Origin: an uncultured Prevotellaceae bacterium
GTDB lineage: Bacteria; Bacteroidota; Bacteroidia; Bacteroidales; Bacteroidaceae
Assembly: GCA_946644025.1 (NCBI GenBank)
Contig: CAMPCG010000111.1
Span: 1-8,543 of the forward strand
Direction of reading: 5' to 3'
DNA length: 8,543 nucleotides
Shown: in pieces, positions 1 to 6,454 of the stretch
How positions within the stretch are numbered: the first letter of the stretch is position 1
Layout: every line of letters begins with the position of its first letter
Program-made: the position numbers and the translations under genes
The notes under the pieces: model-generated
What the model was told of the DNA's origin: nothing
Seen by the model: the letters and a program-made list of their open reading frames with translations, nothing else
Databases searched by the model: none

Positions 1-363
1 GAGCTGCTGCCTGAGTATGACTCGGAGGAAGAGAGGGAATATGCCCGCAAGCTCTTCCGCGCCACCATCCTCAACGCCGACGAGTACCAGCGCTGCATGA
101 GCGAGGCATCGCGCAACTGGGACTTCTCCCGACTGGCATTCATGGACGTCGTCATCATGCAGATTGCCATTGCCGAGATGCTCACCTTCCCCTCCATACC
201 GCTCTCAGTGACCATCAACGAGTTTGTCGAACTCTCGAAGATCTACTCCACGCCCCGCAGCTACGGCTACGTCAACGGTATGCTCGACGCCATAGCCCGA
301 CACCTCGTGAACAGCGGCAAACTGATGAAGCAGCTCGAGGAAAGAGGACCGAAAGAGGGTTGA
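1..363 (+). CDS. nusB: Transcription antitermination protein NusB, C-terminal part (5' end outside window)
   Basis: The reading frame is open from base 1 to a TGA at 361-363, giving 120 residues of a protein whose start lies upstream. NusB is a small all-helical RNA-binding protein that, with NusE (S10), binds boxA RNA and supports antitermination of rRNA operons. The diagnostic C-terminal block is visible: a hydrophobic helix (MDVVIMQIAIAEML), then PLSVTINEFVELSKIYS, then a YGYVNGMLDAIA segment. These match the family pattern of 'INE.vela..y......fVNGvLd'. Bacteroidota NusB proteins are about 300 residues, longer than the roughly 140 of E. coli, so probably more than half is missing here. 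The next gene is yajC, 108 bp downstream. The family call is secure; the partial status is simply the window edge. Confidence 0.93.
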   Translation, partial: ELLPEYDSEEEREYARKLFRATILNADEYQRCMSEASRNWDFSRLAFMDVVIMQIAIAEMLTFPSIPLSVTINEFVELSKIYSTPRSYGYVNGMLDAIARHLVNSGKLMKQLEERGPKEG

Positions 364-408
364 CAAACATCCTTCCCCTATAGGAGTGACATATTGGCCC
401 GCGTCCCG

Positions 409-423
409 TGCGGTTCACCCGCA
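409..423 (+). other. Small inverted repeat in the nusB-yajC gap
   Basis: TGCGG (409-413) and CCGCA (419-423) form a perfect 5-bp stem with a 5-nt loop. No T-run follows, so it is a poor intrinsic terminator. It lies about 50 bp before yajC in the longest gap of this operon, so it could be an mRNA processing or attenuation element, but it is short enough to be chance. Confidence 0.3.
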
Positions 424-471
424 GGCGTGTCCCTCAAAACCTGAATTAACAATCAACTTAATAACAACAAC

Positions 472-792
472 ATGACAAGCATTATTTTACAGGCTGCACA
501 GCCAGGAGGTGGCGGCATGACAATGATTCTGATGATGGTGGCCATCTTTGCCATCATGTGGTTCTTCATGATTCGTCCGCAGCAGAAAAGGCAGAAGGAG
601 ATTCAGAAATTCCAGAACGAGCTGACCGAGGGCACCCAGGTGGTGACCGGCGGCGGTGTCTACGGCACCGTGAAGAGCATCGACCTGGCAAAGAACACCG
701 TCGATGTGAAGATTGCACGCGACGTCGTCGTCACCGTAGACAAGAGCTACGTGTTCAAGGACATGGCTAACACACCGATGCAGAACAAGTGA
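472..792 (+). CDS. yajC: Preprotein translocase accessory subunit YajC
   Basis: YajC is a small single-pass inner-membrane protein that associates with SecDF and the SecYEG translocon. The 106-residue product has a short N-terminal stretch ending in a glycine run (QPGGGG, residues 10-15), one membrane segment (about 17-34, MTMILMMVAIFAIMWFFM) and the family hallmark IRPQQKRQKE (34-43). A beta-rich domain follows, including GTQVVTGGGVYGTV. Length is normal for the family. I chose the ATG at 472 because the QAAQPGGGG stretch before the membrane segment resembles other Bacteroidota YajC proteins. A Shine-Dalgarno-like AGGAGGT (504-510) precedes the second ATG at 517 but is explained by the Pro-Gly-Gly codons. 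The leader is A-rich with no obvious ribosome-binding site, as is usual in this phylum. Tandem stops TGA TAG end the frame directly before the next gene. Confidence 0.95.
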   Translation: MTSIILQAAQPGGGGMTMILMMVAIFAIMWFFMIRPQQKRQKEIQKFQNELTEGTQVVTGGGVYGTVKSIDLAKNTVDVKIARDVVVTVDKSYVFKDMANTPMQNK

Positions 793-795
793 TAG

Positions 796-1776
796 GTGTC
801 TAGCATAGCATCCATATACCATACAATAGTGAATTTCCTGTTCAGCAAAACGAACAGGGAGTTCATTGTTTTTTTGTTCTTTGTAGCCCTTGCGGGCATC
901 TTCTGGCTGATGATGCAGCTCAACGAGACCAAGGAGCTGGAGATTCGCATGGTGGTGCGCTACGTCAACGTGCGCAAGAACGCCGTGCTCACCTCGGGCG
1001 AGACCGACACGCTGCGCGTCACCGTCAACGACAAGGGATTCAACCTCGTCAGCTACCTCTACGGACAGGCACACCGCCCGCTCGACATCGACTTCGCCCA
1101 CTATGCCGCCAACAACGGGACAGGGACCGTGGGCAGCTCGGACATCAAGAAAATGGTGGCATCAGAATTGCCAGCATCCTCGAAGGTCATCAGCATAAAG
1201 CCCGACAAGCTCGTCTTCTATTATAATAATGGTGAGTCGAAGCGCGTGCCCGTGCTCTTCCAGGGCACAGTCACCCCGCAGCCGCTCTATTTCGTGGCCG
1301 AGAGGCAAATCATGCCCGACAGCGTCACCGTCTATGCCTCACGGACAAAGCTGGACAGCATCAAGGCCGTATACACCGAGGAGCAGTCATACAACGACGT
1401 GCGCGACACACTCATCGTGACCACCCGGCTGGCCGCCATACAGGGAGTGAAGACCGTGCCCGACAAAGTCGACGTGAGATTCGTCACCGACGTGCTCGCA
1501 GAAGTGCGGCTGGACGACATTCCCATAGAGGGCATCAACATGCCCGAAGGACGGGTGCTGCGCACCTTCCCCGCCCGAACGTCGGTGCATTTCGTCACCG
1601 GGATGAAGAAATACCAGAACCTCACGTCAAAGGATTTCCGCATCGTGGCCGACTACAACGAGCTGAGCCAGAATCCTTCCTCCAAGTGCAACATCTATCT
1701 CGACGAAATGCCGGCAGGCATCTCCAACGCAAGGCTCGACGTGACCCAGGTAGACTATCTGATAGAAGGAAAATAG
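796..1776 (+). CDS. YbbR-like (CdaR-related) membrane-anchored protein
   Basis: The 326-residue product has one N-terminal membrane segment (about 23-42, FIVFLFFVALAGIFWLMMQL) followed by a long beta-rich region expected outside the cytoplasm. The repeat-like blocks PDSVTVYASRTKLDSIKAVYTE and LDDIPIEGINMPEG fit YbbR domains. In Firmicutes the YbbR protein CdaR regulates the diadenylate cyclase CdaA; whether the Bacteroidota protein does so is not shown here, and no cyclase gene is in the window. The start is a GTG at 796, immediately after the tandem stops of yajC. A second GTG at 829 is possible. The first in-frame ATG (949) would remove the membrane segment, so it is unlikely. The gene sits between yajC and coaE with almost no gaps, a common Bacteroidota arrangement that suggests cotranscription. 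Confidence 0.85.
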   Translation: MSSIASIYHTIVNFLFSKTNREFIVFLFFVALAGIFWLMMQLNETKELEIRMVVRYVNVRKNAVLTSGETDTLRVTVNDKGFNLVSYLYGQAHRPLDIDFAHYAANNGTGTVGSSDIKKMVASELPASSKVISIKPDKLVFYYNNGESKRVPVLFQGTVTPQPLYFVAERQIMPDSVTVYASRTKLDSIKAVYTEEQSYNDVRDTLIVTTRLAAIQGVKTVPDKVDVRFVTDVLAEVRLDDIPIEGINMPEGRVLRTFPARTSVHFVTGMKKYQNLTSKDFRIVADYNELSQNPSSKCNIYLDEMPAGISNARLDVTQVDYLIEGK

Positions 1777-1784
1777 CCACAGAC

Positions 1785-2363
1785 ATGATGAGAACAGGCA
1801 TCACCGGAGGAATAGGCAGCGGCAAGAGTTACGTATGCCGGCTGCTGAAGGAGCAGGGCATCCGTGTCTACGACTGCGACACGGAGGCCAAGCGTCTTAT
1901 GGTCTCCTCCCCCACCCTGCGCCGCCAACTTGCCGGGCTTATAGGCCCCGACGCTTTCATCAGCGAGGAGCAGGACGGCACGACGACCTACCGGCTGAAC
2001 AAGCCCGTGGTGGCCGCCTTTCTCATGGCGTCGGAGGCAAACGCCAAGGCCATCGACGACATCGTCCATCCCGCCGTCGTCGACGACTACATGCAGAGCG
2101 GCATCGAGTGGGTGGAGAGCGCCCTGCTCTTCGAGTCAGGGCTCAACCGATACGTAGACCGCATCGTGGCCGTCACGGCCCCCGAGGAAATCCGTATTGC
2201 CCGCGTGATGGAGCGCGACGGCATCAGCAGGGAGAAAGCCAAGGAATGGATCAGCCACCAGCTGCCGCAGGACGAAGTCGCCAGCCAAGCCGACCACATC
2301 ATCGTCAACGACGGCCAGACACCGCTGGCCCCACAAATAGAAGCCCTCATTAACAACCCCTAA
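1785..2363 (+). CDS. coaE: Dephospho-CoA kinase
   Basis: CoaE phosphorylates the ribose 3'-hydroxyl of dephospho-CoA with ATP, the final step of coenzyme A synthesis in the cytoplasm. The 192-residue product is normal length. It has the P-loop GGIGSGKS (8-15), a VYDCDTEAKR segment matching the family's 'D.D.iar' region, a conserved His-Pro pair (H95-P96), an ESALLFES block (about 111-118), and the C-terminal R.MERDGIS...A..WI..Q...DE....AD.II.N.G pattern containing the lid arginines and the QADHIIVN strand. I start at the ATG at 1785, which is followed by a second ATG at 1788; either leaves the P-loop at the family's usual position near the N terminus. The frame is open upstream to 1686, but that part overlaps the YbbR gene and does not resemble CoaE. 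Only 8 bp separate it from the preceding gene. Confidence 0.95.
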   Translation: MMRTGITGGIGSGKSYVCRLLKEQGIRVYDCDTEAKRLMVSSPTLRRQLAGLIGPDAFISEEQDGTTTYRLNKPVVAAFLMASEANAKAIDDIVHPAVVDDYMQSGIEWVESALLFESGLNRYVDRIVAVTAPEEIRIARVMERDGISREKAKEWISHQLPQDEVASQADHIIVNDGQTPLAPQIEALINNP

Positions 2364-2412
2364 GAATGAAAACATACATGAACTTTAAAATAAATCGAAT
2401 AACAACAAGACA

Positions 2413-2928
2413 ATGAAACAGACAATTCTCTCCATCGCCGGACGTCCCGGCCTCTACAAGTTGCTCACCCGCGGTAAGAACAGCCTCATCGTCGAGGCAC
2501 TCGACGCCACCCACAAGCGCCAGCCCACCTTTGCCAACGACCGCATCACGTCGCTCGGCGACATCGCCATGTATACCGACGGCGACGACGTGGCACTCAC
2601 CCAGGTGCTTGAAAGCGTCAAGACGCTGGAGAAGGGCCAGAAATCGTCGATGAACATCAAGACCGCCAGCAGCGAAGAGCTGCGCGACTACTTCGCAAAG
2701 ATACTGCCTAACTTCGACCGCGAGCGCGTACACACCAGCGACATCAAGAAGCTCATTCAGTGGTACAACATCCTCGTTGAGAACGGAATCACCGACTTCG
2801 TAGACGAGGTGAAGCCCGCCGAGGAGGCCAAGCCCGCCGAGGAGGCCAAGCCCGCCGAAGAGGAGAAGCCCGCCGAGGAGGAGAAGCCCGCCAAAAAGGC
2901 CAAGGCCGCCAAGAAAGCCAGCAAATAG
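2413..2928 (+). CDS. DUF5606 domain protein with KPAEE-repeat tail
   Basis: The 171-residue product begins MKQTILSIAGRPGLYKLLTR and continues with blocks such as NSLIVEALDA, RQPTFANDR and SLGDIAMYTD, which I recognise as DUF5606, a Bacteroidota-restricted family of unknown function. A helical second part (about residues 75-132, including KILPNFDRERVHTSDIKKLI) follows. From residue 134 the protein becomes a low-complexity tail: four KPAEE(A/E) units, then KPAKKAKAAKKASK, rich in Lys and Ala like the tails of histone-H1-like bacterial proteins. No signal peptide or membrane segment is visible, so it is probably cytoplasmic. The ATG at 2413 follows an A-rich leader without a Shine-Dalgarno site. 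The function is unknown; any nucleic-acid role for the tail is inference from composition only. Confidence 0.88.
   Translation: MKQTILSIAGRPGLYKLLTRGKNSLIVEALDATHKRQPTFANDRITSLGDIAMYTDGDDVALTQVLESVKTLEKGQKSSMNIKTASSEELRDYFAKILPNFDRERVHTSDIKKLIQWYNILVENGITDFVDEVKPAEEAKPAEEAKPAEEEKPAEEEKPAKKAKAAKKASK
2812..2892 (+). repeat. 18-bp coding tandem repeat (KPAEEA units)
   Basis: Four consecutive 18-bp units begin at 2812, 2830, 2848 and 2866, and a partial fifth begins at 2884. Each encodes Lys-Pro-Ala-Glu-Glu-(Ala/Glu). The first two units are identical and the later ones differ by a few bases. Because 18 is a multiple of 3, gain or loss of units keeps the frame, so only tail length would vary between strains. 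Confidence 0.9.
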
Positions 2929-2951
2929 TAAATCGTAAATCCGCAAATCGT
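2923..2951 (+). repeat. Degenerate heptanucleotide array at the DUF5606-addA junction
   Basis: Imperfect 7-bp units run through the junction: AAATAGT (2923-2929), AAATCGT (2930-2936), an 8-nt variant AAATCCGC (2937-2944) and AAATCGT (2945-2951). The first unit contains the TAG stop of the DUF5606 gene, and the array ends 2 nt before the GTG start of addA. It fills the whole 25-bp gap, and no separate promoter or terminator is visible there. Confidence 0.7.
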
Positions 2952-2953
2952 AA

Positions 2954-5900
2954 GTGCTGACCGTCTATCGTGCCAGTGCCGGCAGCGGCAAGACTTTCAC
3001 GCTGGCAGTAGAATACATCAAACTGCTGGTTCAGAACCCCATGGCATACCGCCACACCCTCGCCGTGACCTTCACCAACAAGGCCACGGAGGAGATGAAG
3101 ATGAGGATTCTGAGCCAGCTCTTTGGTATATGGCAGCAGCTGCCCGCCTCGCGCGACTACACCGCGAAAGTGTGCTCCGAGCTGGGTGTCACCCCCGGTT
3201 ACGCCGCCAGCCAGGCAGGCAAGGCCCTCACGCTGCTGCTCCACAACTACAGCTACTTCCGTGTGGAGACCATCGACTCGTTTTTCCAGAGCGTGCTCCG
3301 CAACCTGGCCCGTGAGCTCGACCTGACCGCCAACCTTCGCGTGGAGCTCAACGACGCTCAGGTGGAAGACCAGGCCGTCGACGAGATGATTGACTCGCTG
3401 CAGAAGAGCGACAAGATGCTCACGTGGCTGCTGCGCTACATCATGGAGACCATCGGCGACGACCGTTCCTGGAACGTCATCGGACAAATCAAGCAGTTTG
3501 GCCTCACCATCTTCCGCGACTATTACAAGCAGCAGAGCCGCGAGCTCAACGCCGTGCTCGCCCAGGACGGCTTCATCGACGACTATGCCCGCACGCTCCA
3601 GGCCCTGCGCGCCAAGTCCAAGGCCCGGATGCAGTCCATCGCCGACGACTTCTTCGACGCCATCGGCCAGGAGGGTCTCACCATAGACGACTTCTCTGGC
3701 AAGAACCGCGGCGTGTGCAGCATCTTCATCAAGCTGCAGCGCGGCGAGATGGACGAAGGCATCATCACCAAGACCGTGGCCGACGCCGTGGGCGACCCCT
3801 CGAAGTGGTACGCCAAGACCAGCCCCCGCGCCCCGCTCATCCACGCGCTGGCCGAGGGTCGGCTGGGCAGTCTGCTGCGCCAGGCCGTGGAAGAGCAGCC
3901 GCGCCAGTGGCGGCTCTTCAAGAGCGCCGACCTCACGCTGCGCCACCTCAGCCAACTGCGTCTGCTCAACAGCATCGAGACGCGCGTACGCCAGATGAAC
4001 GAAGAGGCCAACCGCTTCCTGCTCAGCGACACGCAGCAGCTGCTGCACGACGTCATCGACGGCAGCGACTCGCCCTTCATCTTCGAGAAGACAGGCGCAC
4101 AGCTGGAGCACATCATGATAGACGAGTTCCAGGACACCTCCACCGTGCAGTGGAAGAACTTCAAGGTGCTGCTTCACGAGACCCTCAGCCACCAGGGGGG
4201 CAGCGGCCTCATCGTGGGCGACGTCAAGCAGAGCATCTACCGCTGGCGCAGCGGCGACTGGCGGCTTCTGGCTGGCATACAGGACGAGATGGGCGCCACA
4301 CAGCCCGTGACCGTCAAGAAGCTCGACACCAACTACCGCTCCGAGCCCCGCATCATTGGCTTCAACAATTCTTTCTTCGCCGAAGCCGCCCGCACGGAGG
4401 GCGTAGCCGCCTACGACGACGTGTGCCAGCAGTGGCCCCAAGGAAAGGCCGTGAGCGGACACGTCGAGGTGACGCTGCTACCCGCCGAGGGCTATGCCGA
4501 GGCCATGCTTGCGCAGGTGGCCGACTGCGTCGAGCAGCTTGTAGGCTCGGGAGCCAGGCCCCAGGACATTGCCATCCTCGTGCGCAACAACGCCCACATC
4601 CCCCTTCTGGCCAACTATCTTCTCGAGACGCTGCCCGGCATCGACGTGGTGAGCGACGAGGCCTTCCGCCTCGATGCCTCTCCCGCCGTGCAGCTCTTAG
4701 TCACCGCCCTGCGCTACATTGCCCACCGCGACGACGTCATAGCCCGCGCCTTCCTGGCCAAGGCCGCCGGCGGGAGCATCGACGCGCCGCTGCCACCGGC
4801 CTTTGCCGACCATCTGGAAGAGCTCTCCCGACTGCCCCTCTACGAACTGACGGAGCAGGTACAGGCCATCTTCGCAAACGCTCAACTCTCAACGCACAAC
4901 TCTCAACTCTTAACTCCTAACTCTCAACTCTTAACTCCTAACTCACACTCGGCCTACCTCTGCGCCTTCTATGACAAATTGTCAGACTACGTAAACCAGA
5001 CGGCGCTCACCGGGCGCAGCGGCCGAGGCCCCATCGACGACTTCCTGCACTACTGGGAAGAGACGCTGTGCAAGACCACCATACAGAGTCCCGAGACCAC
5101 CGGACTGCGCATCATCTCCATCCACAAGTCAAAGGGCCTGGAGTTTCCCCACGTCATCATCCCCTTCTGCGACTGGCGGCTGGAGCATAGCGACATTCTC
5201 TGGTGCCGGCCGGCCGAAGAGCCGTTCAGCCGTCTGCCGCTGGCTCCCATCGACTACAGCGCGAAGGGCATGAAGGGCACCATCTACGAGCCCGACTACG
5301 ACGAAGAACACCAGCAGACGCTCGTCGACAACCTCAACCTGCTCTACGTGGCCTTCACCCGTGCGTCAAGCAACCTCTACGTCCTGGGGCGCAGGGGCGG
5401 CAAGACCTCACGCTCGGCCCTCATCGAGCAAGTGCTCCTCTCCCCCGACTTCGCCGAACAGCTCAACAAGCAATGCGCCGACGGGCAGACCGCCTTCGCG
5501 CTGGAAGGTGCCGAGGATGGCGCCGCCCCACTCCACTTCAGCTATGGGCAGCAGACGGCGACCGACGCTCACCCAACAAATAAAGAGGCCGATGGGGGCT
5601 CCGCTGACAGTAAGTCGGCCAATCCCTTCCTCCAGAAGAGCGAACCCGTGACCGTAGAGGCGCGCACCTACAGCCCCAAGACGCCACTGGGACAGAGCAA
5701 CCAGAGCGCACGCTTCGCGGCCGGCGAGGAAGACGAAGCCGCCCCCGCCGACACCTACATACAGCTGGGCAGCGTGCTCCACGACATCTTCTCCACCATC
5801 CGCACCAAGGACGACATTCCCCAGGCGCTGCTCCTGCTGGAGCAGGAGGGCATCATCTACGACGAGCAGATTACGCGCCAACGACTGGAGCAGCTCATAC

Positions 5901-6187
5901 GCAAGCGCCTCGACGACCCCCGCGTGGCCGAATGGTTCGCTCCACGCTGGACCCTCTACACCGAGTGCAGCATCCTCACACCCGACGGCCGCAACTTTCG
6001 CCCCGACCGCGTGATGACCGACGGCCGCGAGACCATCGTCGTAGACTTCAAGTTCGGCCGCGAGCGCGACGGCTACCACGACCAGGTGCGCCAATACATG
6101 TCGCTCCTCTCCGCCATGGGACTGCCCGGCGTGAAAGGCTACCTCTGGTTTGTCTATTCCAACAAGATAGTCCCTGTCAATCCATAG
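2954..6187 (+). CDS. addA: AddA/RecB-type UvrD-family helicase-nuclease
   Basis: This 1077-residue protein combines an SF1A helicase with a C-terminal RecB-like nuclease. Such enzymes, usually paired with AddB, resect double-strand breaks for RecA-dependent repair. Helicase motifs in order: Walker A ASAGSGKT (7-14, K13), Ia AVTFTNKATEEM (37-48), II DEFQD (390-394), III GDVKQSIYRWR (422-432), IV NYRSE (460-464), V IHKSKGLEF (723-731) and VI YVAFTRA (798-804). Nuclease residues: H943 in LGSVLHDIF, D1018, D1031 and K1033 in VVDFKFG, and the Y1041/Q1044/Y1048 pattern. All expected catalytic residues are present. The GTG at 2954 places the conserved LTVYRASAGSGKT block at the very N terminus. Oddities are a heptamer-derived peptide repeat at residues 644-664 and a low-complexity linker at about 837-935. 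No addB is adjacent. RecB is an alternative name; the N-terminal and nuclease layout fits AddA. Confidence 0.9.
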   Translation: MLTVYRASAGSGKTFTLAVEYIKLLVQNPMAYRHTLAVTFTNKATEEMKMRILSQLFGIWQQLPASRDYTAKVCSELGVTPGYAASQAGKALTLLLHNYSYFRVETIDSFFQSVLRNLARELDLTANLRVELNDAQVEDQAVDEMIDSLQKSDKMLTWLLRYIMETIGDDRSWNVIGQIKQFGLTIFRDYYKQQSRELNAVLAQDGFIDDYARTLQALRAKSKARMQSIADDFFDAIGQEGLTIDDFSGKNRGVCSIFIKLQRGEMDEGIITKTVADAVGDPSKWYAKTSPRAPLIHALAEGRLGSLLRQAVEEQPRQWRLFKSADLTLRHLSQLRLLNSIETRVRQMNEEANRFLLSDTQQLLHDVIDGSDSPFIFEKTGAQLEHIMIDEFQDTSTVQWKNFKVLLHETLSHQGGSGLIVGDVKQSIYRWRSGDWRLLAGIQDEMGATQPVTVKKLDTNYRSEPRIIGFNNSFFAEAARTEGVAAYDDVCQQWPQGKAVSGHVEVTLLPAEGYAEAMLAQVADCVEQLVGSGARPQDIAILVRNNAHIPLLANYLLETLPGIDVVSDEAFRLDASPAVQLLVTALRYIAHRDDVIARAFLAKAAGGSIDAPLPPAFADHLEELSRLPLYELTEQVQAIFANAQLSTHNSQLLTPNSQLLTPNSHSAYLCAFYDKLSDYVNQTALTGRSGRGPIDDFLHYWEETLCKTTIQSPETTGLRIISIHKSKGLEFPHVIIPFCDWRLEHSDILWCRPAEEPFSRLPLAPIDYSAKGMKGTIYEPDYDEEHQQTLVDNLNLLYVAFTRASSNLYVLGRRGGKTSRSALIEQVLLSPDFAEQLNKQCADGQTAFALEGAEDGAAPLHFSYGQQTATDAHPTNKEADGGSADSKSANPFLQKSEPVTVEARTYSPKTPLGQSNQSARFAAGEEDEAAPADTYIQLGSVLHDIFSTIRTKDDIPQALLLLEQEGIIYDEQITRQRLEQLIRKRLDDPRVAEWFAPRWTLYTECSILTPDGRNFRPDRVMTDGRETIVVDFKFGRERDGYHDQVRQYMSLLSAMGLPGVKGYLWFVYSNKIVPVNP
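4883..4945 (+). repeat. In-frame heptanucleotide tandem array inside addA
   Basis: Nine consecutive 7-bp units of consensus YAACTCY start at 4883, 4890, 4897, 4904, 4911, 4918, 4925, 4932 and 4939. Unit 2 is the most divergent (CAACGCA). Three units make 21 nt, so the protein repeats every seven residues (NSQLLTP twice, then NS) at residues 644-664. The total of 63 bp is exactly 21 codons, so the frame is kept. A gain or loss of one or two units would shift it. Confidence 0.92.
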
Positions 6188-6191
6188 CCAC

Positions 6192-6227
6192 TTCCCCGTT
6201 TCTCGAACGCACACGGGGAGCGTTTTT
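6192..6227 (+). terminator. Probable Rho-independent terminator after addA
   Basis: TCCCCGT (6193-6199) pairs perfectly with ACGGGGA (6213-6219), extended by one G-U pair, around a 13-nt loop. AGC and a run of five T (6223-6227) follow shortly after. It begins 5 bp after the addA stop, which suits termination of the nusB-addA transcript. The loop is larger than ideal. Confidence 0.6.
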
Positions 6228-6341
6228 ATGGCAACAATGCCATATCACCCAGACGCCGACGTGAACGGCGACAAGGGGGTCGACGTGGCCGACATCAGTT
6301 TCATCATCGACATCATGGCAGGGAAGGAATTCTTTCTGTGA
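6228..6341 (+). pseudogene. Dockerin-like C-terminal remnant (37 codons)
   Basis: An open frame from the ATG at 6228 to the TGA at 6339-6341 encodes 37 residues. The core (residues 9-32) reads DADVNGDKGVDVADI then SFIIDIMAG. This matches one type I dockerin repeat: a calcium-binding loop with D11, N13, D15 and D22 at loop positions 1, 3, 5 and 12, followed by a hydrophobic helix. In Bacteroidota such segments commonly end larger secreted proteins. Here nothing resembling such a protein precedes it: addA and a terminator lie directly upstream, and there is no signal peptide. The ATG sits inside a perfect 7-bp hairpin (TATGGCA/TGCCATA, 6227-6244), which would hinder translation. I read it as the tail of a gene lost by deletion. 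An expressed micro-protein is possible but unsupported. Confidence 0.55.
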
Positions 6342-6405
6342 GATAAGTGGCATTTATCCCGGAGATAAGTGGCACTTATCCCGGAGAAAAGTGGCACTTA
6401 TCCCT
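6340..6405 (+). repeat. Three tandem 22-bp palindromic units
   Basis: Three head-to-tail 22-bp units lie at 6340-6361, 6362-6383 and 6384-6405, with one or two differences between neighbours, apart from the last base. Each contains an inverted repeat; the middle one is a perfect palindrome, GATAAGTG-G-CACTTATC (6364-6380), and the outer two (6342-6358, 6386-6402) each have one mismatch. There are no spacers, so it is not a CRISPR array. The first unit overlaps the stop codon of the dockerin-like remnant. Confidence 0.9.
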
Positions 6406-6454
6406 GCAAGCAAACAGGAGACTTGACTTTTTCGATTGTTTTGCTTACGGGTCT

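Noticed and set aside
504..519. AGGAGGT followed by an ATG at 517 as an alternative yajC start
   Set aside because: Family members have the Gln-Ala-Ala-Gln-Pro-Gly stretch before the membrane segment, so the ATG at 472 is preferred. The purine run is explained by Gly codons.
487..1101. 204-codon open frame on the minus strand
   Set aside because: It covers yajC and the start of the YbbR gene in antisense and has no family features.
2366..2416. 16-codon open frame before the DUF5606 gene, with a TGA overlapping its ATG
   Set aside because: It is short, A-rich and lacks regulatory codons or a hairpin typical of attenuator leaders. Such frames are common by chance in A-rich leaders.
2789..4462. 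557-codon open frame on the minus strand
   Set aside because: It lies opposite addA and the DUF5606 tail, shows no recognisable domain and has a composition expected from the antisense of GC-rich codons. The + strand frame has complete helicase motifs.
6340..6405. CRISPR array
   Set aside because: The 22-bp units are directly adjacent with no spacers, and no cas gene is present.
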